From assembly GCA_964488355.1 (NCBI GenBank), contig CAZAUJ010000013.1, positions 1 to 64,000 on the forward strand: DNA of 64,000 bases, in the 5' to 3' direction. The notes under the pieces were generated by a model. It did no database searches and had not been told where the DNA came from. It saw only the letters and a program-made list of their open reading frames with translations. Made by a program: the position numbers and the translations under genes. Within the stretch, counting starts at the first letter, position 1; each line of letters starts with the position of its first letter. Of this stretch, positions 58,357 through 64,000 are shown one piece after another. The DNA is from Thermoanaerobaculum sp964488355. GTDB lineage: Bacteria > Acidobacteriota > Thermoanaerobaculia > Thermoanaerobaculales > Thermoanaerobaculaceae.

Positions 58357-59826
58357 CTATTTCAGTTGCCGGCGTAAGGCCAGGGCCTCGGCGCTGGCCG
58401 GCTCGTACTCCAGCACCTTGTCCACGCACGCCCGCGCCCGCTCCAAGTGGCGACGACGCAACCAAAAGTGCGCCAGTTCCAACCAGGCGGGCGTTAGCTG
58501 GGGGTCCATGGTCACGGCTAAGCGCAGGTGGGACAAGGCTCGATGGCCCCACATGGGGTTGCGCAGCTCCACCCTGGCCAAAGCGAGGAGCGTTTCCGGC
58601 TGAGGATCGTAACGCACAGCCTGTTCCAGAAGGGGTAGGGCCCCGCCGTAGTCTCCCGCCTTAATCAGCAGCTCCGCCTGGAGCCGATTGGCGCGAGCTA
58701 TTTCCAGTTGCGCCTGGCGCCGCCGCTCCTCCTCAGCGAAGTCTCCCGCTTGCCCACTTTGCTGGAGAAAGCTGTCGTAGCGTGCCCGTCGCTCGGGGTG
58801 GGAAAGGGTCTCGTGAGCGTCTTGCAAGGCGGTGTAAATGCGCGCCAGCTCAGCCCTCAGGGTGCGCAAATGCGGCTCTGATGCACGGTCTGGGTGATAC
58901 AGCCGAGCCAACTCACGAAACCGCTCGTGAATTTGATCCTGGCTCGCACCTGGCGAAAGGCCCAAACGTTGGTAGTAGTTTCTCCGTTCGATGTCACGAG
59001 CCATGTTCAGCACGCGCTCGTGCTCGGCTGCTTCGTGCGGGGTGAAGACATCACCCTCTGGCTGAGGGCTTTCTGGCTCCTGTTGGGACAGCAAAAGGCG
59101 AGGGGGCGTGGCCGCCGGTTCGTCCGCAAGCTGCAGGATGCCGGCCATCACCAAGCCCACCAGCGCCCGGAGGTACTGCTCCTCGGGAAGGGGAACGAGG
59201 TGCTTGAGTTGCTCCCAGGTCCTGCGCCCGTCCACGCGGGAAAGCAGAAACCCTTCTGCCGGCGAAAGATACACCCGTTGCTCCCGCAGCAGCGCTTCCT
59301 CTTGCAGGGACACAAAGCTTCGGGGCGGCAGATAAGTTCTCAACTGCTCCACCGGAACCAAGCGGGCAGCCGCCAGGAGCAAGTCCCCGGTGGTCACTTC
59401 CATGACGCATTTGCGCGGGTCAAGGCTCTCCTGCGCCTGGAAGCGATAGGCCACGGGGACAAAAAGAAGCTTGGCCAGGGAAGCAGCTGCCCGAGCTACC
59501 AGTTCCTCGTGTAAGGCTTCCGCCGACAGGACGTTCTCCTGCAGCAGGAGATCACCAAACAGCTCCCCGTCGCTTTGCCGCAAGAGCATGAGCGCCAGCT
59601 GCTCCCGCTGCAACAGACCCCGGTTAACCAGCCACTGACCCAGCTTCTCCTCCTCCACCGAGGTTTCCAGCGCCTGCACCTGTCCGGCTTCCAGCCAAAA
59701 ACGACGCGTGCCGTCCTCCGTTTCCAAATCCAGGCAACCGGAAGCGAGGCGCGTGAAAAGGTTGCGGAACAGCCCAGCTACCTCACCCGCCGCCAACTCA
59801 CCTTCGGAACACGGCCACCTTGCCAT
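58357..59826 (-). CDS. PATAN (DUF4388)-DnaJ-TPR fusion protein
   Basis: A 489-residue multidomain protein. The N-terminal ~250 residues resemble DUF4388 plus a GspE-N-like part (RFWLEAGQVQALETSVEEEKLGQWLVNRGLL). A J-domain follows at about residues 285-350: NYYQRLGLSPGASQDQIHERF with an intact HPD in LYHPDRA. The final ~110 residues are TPR-like (QAELLIKAGDYGGALPLLEQA; ARACVDKVLEYEPAS). The J-domain should stimulate Hsp70, linking a scaffold to DnaK. I start at ATG 59826; the frame is open to TTG 59835. It is the middle gene of a leftward set. Confidence 0.85.
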   Translation of the reverse strand: MARWPCSEGELAAGEVAGLFRNLFTRLASGCLDLETEDGTRRFWLEAGQVQALETSVEEEKLGQWLVNRGLLQREQLALMLLRQSDGELFGDLLLQENVLSAEALHEELVARAAASLAKLLFVPVAYRFQAQESLDPRKCVMEVTTGDLLLAAARLVPVEQLRTYLPPRSFVSLQEEALLREQRVYLSPAEGFLLSRVDGRRTWEQLKHLVPLPEEQYLRALVGLVMAGILQLADEPAATPPRLLLSQQEPESPQPEGDVFTPHEAAEHERVLNMARDIERRNYYQRLGLSPGASQDQIHERFRELARLYHPDRASEPHLRTLRAELARIYTALQDAHETLSHPERRARYDSFLQQSGQAGDFAEEERRRQAQLEIARANRLQAELLIKAGDYGGALPLLEQAVRYDPQPETLLALARVELRNPMWGHRALSHLRLAVTMDPQLTPAWLELAHFWLRRRHLERARACVDKVLEYEPASAEALALRRQLK

Positions 59827-59859
59827 TTCTCGCAAAGATAAAACAAAAATGCCACCGAG

Positions 59860-60915
59860 TCAAGGCGTATTGTTTCCCACGAACACAGTGTGGGGCACAA
59901 ACCCACGCTGGACCAGGCCAGCGGGCACCGAGCTCATGGCCCGTTCGGCGGCCTCTTGACTGGGAAAGCGGCCCCAAATCAGCCGGTAACAGGTGCCGGA
60001 GCTCTCGCCAAAAGGCACCACGCGGAGCGCTTCCCTGTTTTTGGCTTGCAGGCGGTACAACTGCTCCAGCTCCACCGGCTGGCAGGCGCCGCCGACGGCG
60101 ATGCTCCAGGGACCGGAAGCGGTAGGGGCCGACGGGGCCATGCGCCAGAGGGTGTACCCGCCCACGCCCAGCGCCGCCAAAACGGCCAAGATCCCCGCCA
60201 CCAGCCAACCACGGCGACGGCGAGGGCGAACCATTTCCACGTCTTCCTCCACCTCGAGCTCGGGCTCCTGCGCCGGAGAGGGGCTTGCCTCCAGCAAACC
60301 CGCAGCCACTGATGCCGCCAGCAGCCGGAGCACCAGAGCACGGCCGTGGGGGGAGGGCTCGGCAATGGCTTCGGCGCTGCGCGCCTCATTGACCTTGGCC
60401 AGGATGGCCAGCGCCTCGTCAGGTAGCGAAAGCTCTCCTAGCCGTCGAGAGAAGGCGGGCAGCCGACGCAACACCGCGGACGGGTCAGGTAGAAAGACCG
60501 ACACAAGGGTATCGTCCCCGCCGCGCAAAACCATCTCGTAGGCCACGTGCGGATAGGAAATGACAAAGCCGCCTGACGTTCGTGGCTCGCCCGGAAAAAC
60601 CTCCAGCTCCGCGTCGGGATGGGCAAAAAAAGCGCGCAACTGCGTGGTGAGGGCACGCTTGAGCACCGCCGCCGCTTCTTCCGCGGTGACCAAACCTTGG
60701 CGCACCGCTTCCCGGGCCTCGGCAAACCATTCGCCCTCCGGTGGCAAGCCCAGGGCTGCCGCCAGCATTTCCCCGTCGCTGCCCTCCACGGCGGTGATTT
60801 GCCCTTCGTCCACGTGCAGCACCAGGCGTTCGCCACCAAAGCGCAGAATCACGGACCCGCGCCCCTGCTTTCCGATCCACGAAGCTAGCCGCAAAGCCGC
60901 TGAATTGCGCACCAT
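59860..60915 (-). CDS. DUF4388-like / SPOR-like membrane protein
   Basis: A 351-residue protein. The N-terminal ~110 residues resemble a DUF4388 domain (ASWIGKQGRGSVILRFGGERLVLHVDEG). A charged segment and a Glu-rich stretch lead to one membrane helix (RGWLVAGILAVLAALGVGGYTLW, ~235-257), then a C-terminal domain similar to SPOR (WSIAVGG, CYRLIWGRFPSQEAAERAM). The SPOR-like part would lie in the periplasm. It is 33 bp upstream of the PATAN-DnaJ-TPR gene and probably co-transcribed. Domain calls are by eye and moderate. Confidence 0.7.
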   Translation of the reverse strand: MVRNSAALRLASWIGKQGRGSVILRFGGERLVLHVDEGQITAVEGSDGEMLAAALGLPPEGEWFAEAREAVRQGLVTAEEAAAVLKRALTTQLRAFFAHPDAELEVFPGEPRTSGGFVISYPHVAYEMVLRGGDDTLVSVFLPDPSAVLRRLPAFSRRLGELSLPDEALAILAKVNEARSAEAIAEPSPHGRALVLRLLAASVAAGLLEASPSPAQEPELEVEEDVEMVRPRRRRGWLVAGILAVLAALGVGGYTLWRMAPSAPTASGPWSIAVGGACQPVELEQLYRLQAKNREALRVVPFGESSGTCYRLIWGRFPSQEAAERAMSSVPAGLVQRGFVPHTVFVGNNTP

Positions 60916-61005
60916 CGCTGCAAGGCTACCGCTGGAAGCCCCCGAAAGTCAAAACCACCTTCGCGAGCCCCCTCCACCGGCGTGGCAGGTCGTGCTTCTG
61001 CCCTA

Positions 61006-62826
61006 TCAGCCCGCATCCGCATGCAGGGCTTGGTAAACGGCCCGGGCCAGCTTGCGACCGAGGAGGCGCGCCAGCGCCTCTTCCGAGGCTTGGCGCACAC
61101 CTTCCAGCGACCCAAAAGCGGTCAAAAGCTTCTTTGCCCGTTGCGGACCCACCCCAGGGACGGCCAGAAGCTGAGTGGCCAAGCGCCGAGCCCGACGCCG
61201 ACGACGGTGTCGGGTGAGGGCAAAACGGTGCGCTTCGTCGCGCAAACGCTGCAACAGCAGGCGTACCTCGCTATGGCCGGAAAGACGCAGCGGCGGTTCC
61301 CCTGGGTTGAGGTAAATGTCCTCGAAGCGCTTGGCCAGAGACACCACAGGCAACCGCAAGCCCAATTCGTTCAAAGCGCTTCGTGCGGCAGCCAGCTGCG
61401 TCGGCCCACCGTCAATTAAAACCAGCTGGGGCAGCGGCTTGCCCTCTCGCAGCTGCCTGCTGTAGCGGCGCGTCACCGCCTCGGCGATCGCGGCCGGATC
61501 GTCCCCACCGGCTGCCTGCTTGAGATTGAAGCAGCGGTAGGATCCCTTGGCCAGCTGGCCCTTTTCCCAAACAACCACCGCCACCACCGCCGCTTCCCCA
61601 GCGGTGTGGGAGACATCGAAACACTCCACCCTCTCTGCCGGCTGGGGTAAACCAAGGGTCTTCTGCAGTTCCGCTGCTAGCCGCTCGCCTTCCCGCCTGG
61701 GGTGCCGAAAGCGCAGCCGGAACGCCTGCTGCGCGTTTTCCGCGGCTAGTTCCACCAGCCGCCGCTTTTCTCCCCGCCGCGGGCACACCAGGTGCACTGC
61801 CTTGCCCCGCTTTTCGCTCAAAAAGGCAGCCAGGGTCTCCTGGTCCTCCACGCTCACCGGCACCAACAGCTCTTCAGGGATGGCGGGATTGGCCTCGTAA
61901 AACTGGGGCACGAACTGAGAGAGAAACTCCCCGTCCGCTGGCTGCTGCACCCCTTCAAAGTGGTATTCGCGGCTGTCCAACAATTTGCCTTCCTGGTAGA
62001 GCAACACCACCACCGTGGCATCCTGCCCGTCACCTGCCAAGCCAAAAACATGAAACGAGCCACGGCCGGGCAGCTCCGCCAGCTGGCCTTGCCTCAAGCT
62101 TTCCGCCGCTCTCGCCAAATCGCGGTACCGGGCGGCCCGTTCGTAGTCCTGCCGTTCCGCCGCCTCCCACATGCGCTCCGTCAGCTGCTTGGTCAGTTCT
62201 TGCGTCTGGCCCAAAAGCAGCAGCCGCACCTGCCGAACCGCATCAGCATAGGCCTCTGGCGTGGTTAAGCCAGCAACGCACGGGCCGAGACAGGCGCCCA
62301 TGGAAAAATAAAGGCAAGGACGCGCGAGCGTACCCTCCGGCCGCAAGTCCCAGGAGCAGGTTCGCACTTGGCTGTACATGCGGATGAGATCCATTAGGCG
62401 CGCGGCCGTGGCCTGGCCCAGGAAGGGACCGAAGTACTCGTGGCCGTCTTTCTCCACTCGCCGCACCAAAAGCGCCCGCGGCCAACACTCGCCGGTGGTG
62501 AGCTTGATGTACGGGTAAGTCTTATCGTCGCGCAGCAGCACGTTGTATTTGGGCCGGTGCTGCTTGATGAGCCGGTTTTCCAGAATCAGCGCCTCCACCT
62601 CGGTGCGGGTGACGACAAAGCGCAGCTCGCGCGCCCGCCCCAGCATGCTGGCGGTTTTGACCGCTGGCTCCTTGGCAAAGTAGGACAGCACCCTCCGCCG
62701 GAGATCCTTGGCCTTGCCCACGTAGAGCACCCGCCCACGGGCATCGAGGAACAGGTAAACGCCCGGCTGCTCCGGCGCGCGCGAGGCCACCTCCCACAGC
62801 GGGTGCCGCTCCCCCATCGCCTCCAT
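61006..62826 (-). CDS. uvrC: Excinuclease ABC subunit C
   Basis: A 606-residue nucleotide-excision-repair nuclease. The N-terminal GIY-YIG domain starts APEQPGVYLFLDARGRVLYVGKAKDLRRRV; a UVR/UvrB-contact region with ELTKQLTERMWEAAERQDYERAARYRD follows; the C-terminal RNase H-like nuclease contains ERVECFDVSHTAG and LVLIDGGPTQL; a helix-hairpin-helix pair ends the protein (LLAVPGVGPQRAKKLLTAFGS). I start at ATG 62826, which has AGGGAG about six bases upstream; the 34-residue extension is antisense to the next gene. It is divergent from the aminopeptidase, 39 bp away. Confidence 0.96.
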   Translation of the reverse strand: MEAMGERHPLWEVASRAPEQPGVYLFLDARGRVLYVGKAKDLRRRVLSYFAKEPAVKTASMLGRARELRFVVTRTEVEALILENRLIKQHRPKYNVLLRDDKTYPYIKLTTGECWPRALLVRRVEKDGHEYFGPFLGQATAARLMDLIRMYSQVRTCSWDLRPEGTLARPCLYFSMGACLGPCVAGLTTPEAYADAVRQVRLLLLGQTQELTKQLTERMWEAAERQDYERAARYRDLARAAESLRQGQLAELPGRGSFHVFGLAGDGQDATVVVLLYQEGKLLDSREYHFEGVQQPADGEFLSQFVPQFYEANPAIPEELLVPVSVEDQETLAAFLSEKRGKAVHLVCPRRGEKRRLVELAAENAQQAFRLRFRHPRREGERLAAELQKTLGLPQPAERVECFDVSHTAGEAAVVAVVVWEKGQLAKGSYRCFNLKQAAGGDDPAAIAEAVTRRYSRQLREGKPLPQLVLIDGGPTQLAAARSALNELGLRLPVVSLAKRFEDIYLNPGEPPLRLSGHSEVRLLLQRLRDEAHRFALTRHRRRRRARRLATQLLAVPGVGPQRAKKLLTAFGSLEGVRQASEEALARLLGRKLARAVYQALHADAG

Positions 62827-62865
62827 GCTAGCTCCCTGCAAAAAAACGGTTGCTAAACTTCGACT

Positions 62866-63819
62866 ATGAGCGAGCTGGAACAGGCCGTCACCGTGGCCCT
62901 CACCACCTGCCTGGGATTGCGACCCCACGAAACCCTGCTGGTGCTAGCCGATCCGCCCCTGAGCTCCTTAGCGCAGGCGGTTGCCACCATTGGCCGCCGC
63001 TTTGCCAAAGAGGTCATCTTTCTCGAGTACGGCCAGCGCGAGCACAACGGGCAGGAACCGCCCCACCCCGTACCTTTGGTGATGCAACAGGTGGACGCGG
63101 TGGTGGCGCTCACCAGCCGCTCGGTGACGCACACCAGAGCTCGGCGCGAAGCCACAGCCGCTGGCACCCGGGTGGCCACCATGCCTGGCATCACCGAAGA
63201 GATGCTGGTGCGCACCATGAGCGCGGATTACGAGGCCATAGCCGCCACCACCCGCGCGGTGGCTGAGCGGCTTACCGCGGCTTCCCTGGCGCGCGTGACC
63301 ACCGCGGCTGGCACCGACCTCACCCTCCCCATTGCCGGCATCGCCGCCATTGCCTCCACCGGGCTCATTCGCGAGAAGGGGCAGTGGGGCAACCTGCCCT
63401 CGGGAGAGGCGTACCTCATGCCGGCAGAAGGCCAGGCGGAAGGCGTGCTGGTGATTGACGGTGCCCTGGCCGGCATTGGCCGCCTCACCCAGCCGGTACG
63501 GGTGGTGGTTGAGCGGGGCGTGGCAGTGGCGGTAGAGGGAGGCGAACAGGCACACGCGTTTTGGCGGCACATGCAGGCGGTAGGGCCGGGCGCTTTTAAC
63601 GTGGCCGAGCTGGGCGTGGGCACCAATCCCAAGGCGCAGGTCACCGGCAACATCTTGGAAGACGAGAAGGTCCTGGGCACGGTGCACGTGGCCTTTGGCA
63701 ACAACGTTTCCATGGGCGGCACGGTGGACGTGCCTTTTCACGTGGATGGTGTCCTCCTTCGCCCCACCTTACTTCTAGATGGCCAGCCGCTGCTGATAAA
63801 TGGCCAACCCCAGTTTTAA
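62866..63819 (+). CDS. M29-like (thermophilic) metallo-aminopeptidase family protein
   Basis: A 317-residue protein of the M29 aminopeptidase family (a fold shared with NicX-type dioxygenases). The probable metal ligands are in NLPSGEAYLMP (Glu), NVAELGVGTNP (Glu), GTVHVAFGNN (His) and VDVPFHVDG (His/Asp). It is shorter than classical M29 aminopeptidases (~400), so it may be a NicX-like branch instead. Ligands look complete, so activity is likely; the substrate is not known. Its TAA overlaps the stop of the convergent tatC in TTAA. Confidence 0.8.
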   Translation: MSELEQAVTVALTTCLGLRPHETLLVLADPPLSSLAQAVATIGRRFAKEVIFLEYGQREHNGQEPPHPVPLVMQQVDAVVALTSRSVTHTRARREATAAGTRVATMPGITEEMLVRTMSADYEAIAATTRAVAERLTAASLARVTTAAGTDLTLPIAGIAAIASTGLIREKGQWGNLPSGEAYLMPAEGQAEGVLVIDGALAGIGRLTQPVRVVVERGVAVAVEGGEQAHAFWRHMQAVGPGAFNVAELGVGTNPKAQVTGNILEDEKVLGTVHVAFGNNVSMGGTVDVPFHVDGVLLRPTLLLDGQPLLINGQPQF

Positions 63820-64000
63820 TGCGCGGCCTCGCCCTTACCGAATAACCACGCCACCAAAACACCCAGAAGGTACAGGACAATCATCGGTAAAGCAAAAACG
63901 CTTTGCGTGGGGATATCCGGTGTGGGTGTAATTATTGCTGCCACCACAAAAATCAGAAGCACCGCGTAGCGGAAATATTTGAGCAAAAAGCGGTGCGTCA
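63816..64000 (-). CDS. tatC: Sec-independent translocase TatC, C-terminal fragment (continues past window)
   Basis: The last 61 codons of a leftward gene run from the window edge to a TAA at 63816-63818. The translation includes RFLLKYFRYAVLLIF, VVAAIITPTPDIPTQ and ALPMIVLYLLGVLVAWLFG, matching the final two membrane helices of TatC, including the conserved A-A-I-[IL]-T-P-x-P-D motif between them. TatC is the twin-arginine signal receptor of the inner-membrane Tat translocon. It is truncated only by the window. Stop codons of this gene and of the M29 gene overlap in the palindrome TTAA. Confidence 0.85.
   Translation of the reverse strand, partial: THRFLLKYFRYAVLLIFVVAAIITPTPDIPTQSVFALPMIVLYLLGVLVAWLFGKGEAAH

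Noticed and set aside
1..64000. CRISPR arrays, insertion sequences, prophage or riboswitches
   Set aside because: No regularly spaced repeats, transposase or phage genes, or recognisable riboswitch cores were seen.

Overview
This is a GC-rich, gene-dense bacterial window with no rRNA, tRNA, CRISPR array, phage or insertion sequence that I can see. Almost every gene has a recognisable housekeeping or widely distributed family. Several traits point to a deep-branching, probably thermophilic or anaerobic Gram-negative lineage, most like Acidobacteriota (for example a Thermoanaerobaculum-type organism): the futalosine-pathway enzyme MqnD, several PATAN/DUF4388 proteins, a DUF1844 protein, a fused alpha/beta 2-oxoacid dehydrogenase E1, a bacterial deoxyhypusine-synthase-like protein, a Ser/Thr kinase with a TPR tail, and HspR-type heat-shock control. 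The taxonomic guess is inference from gene content, not a database result.

Layout. 1-3.3 kb: a MITE-like inverted repeat, a cation-efflux transporter with an overlapping unknown gene, a stand-alone RNase H-like exonuclease and glucokinase. 3.3-11.3 kb: a Ser/Thr kinase-TPR protein converging on a leftward operon of proS, an exported unknown and a LecA-like lipoprotein; then a zinc-ribbon TPR protein and 3-hydroxybutyryl-CoA dehydrogenase. 11.3-13.8 kb is the only decayed stretch: about 570 empty bases, a truncated and frameshifted MscS pseudogene, and an unknown gene whose signal-peptide-like 5' part is cut off by an in-frame TAG. 13.8-24.5 kb: prolyl oligopeptidase, trmB, pfkA, a dCMP-deaminase-family gene, ispG, a GGDEF/EAL protein, a deoxyhypusine-synthase-like gene, lipA and a SPOR protein. 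24.5-33.7 kb: slipin-NfeD, a PAP2 phosphatase, the MoxR-DUF58-transglutaminase set with a degenerate receiver and a frameshifted PilT-like gene upstream, then mqnD. 33.9-39.8 kb: fused E1, a gluzincin peptidase, a PBP4-type DD-peptidase and an AhpD-like protein.

39.7-45.8 kb holds the most interesting unit: an imuA-imuB-dnaE2 translesion mutasome operon divergent from a CI/LexA-like (XRE + S24) repressor. A single palindrome in between contains the -35 boxes of two back-to-back, near-identical promoters (TTGACA-17-TAAATT on each strand), so one repressor could shut both. 45.8-51.8 kb: a glycosyltransferase, a GT-C-like membrane protein, DUF1844, a TPR/zinc-ribbon membrane protein and a PATAN protein. 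51.8-55.4 kb: a heat-shock operon dnaK-hsp20-hspR-sigma70, with a HAIR-like HspR site over its promoter but no grpE or dnaJ. 55.7-64 kb: a second 3-hydroxyacyl-CoA dehydrogenase with ackA, a NYN-domain RNase, a PATAN-DnaJ-TPR fusion, a PATAN/SPOR-like protein, uvrC, an M29-type aminopeptidase and the 3' end of tatC running off the right edge.

The genome is very compact. ATGA start/stop overlaps are common, and four convergent pairs share palindromic stop codons (CTAG three times, TTAA once). Several start codons were moved inward from the longest possible reading frame on the basis of ribosome-binding sites, signal peptides or operon spacing; these choices are stated in the entries.
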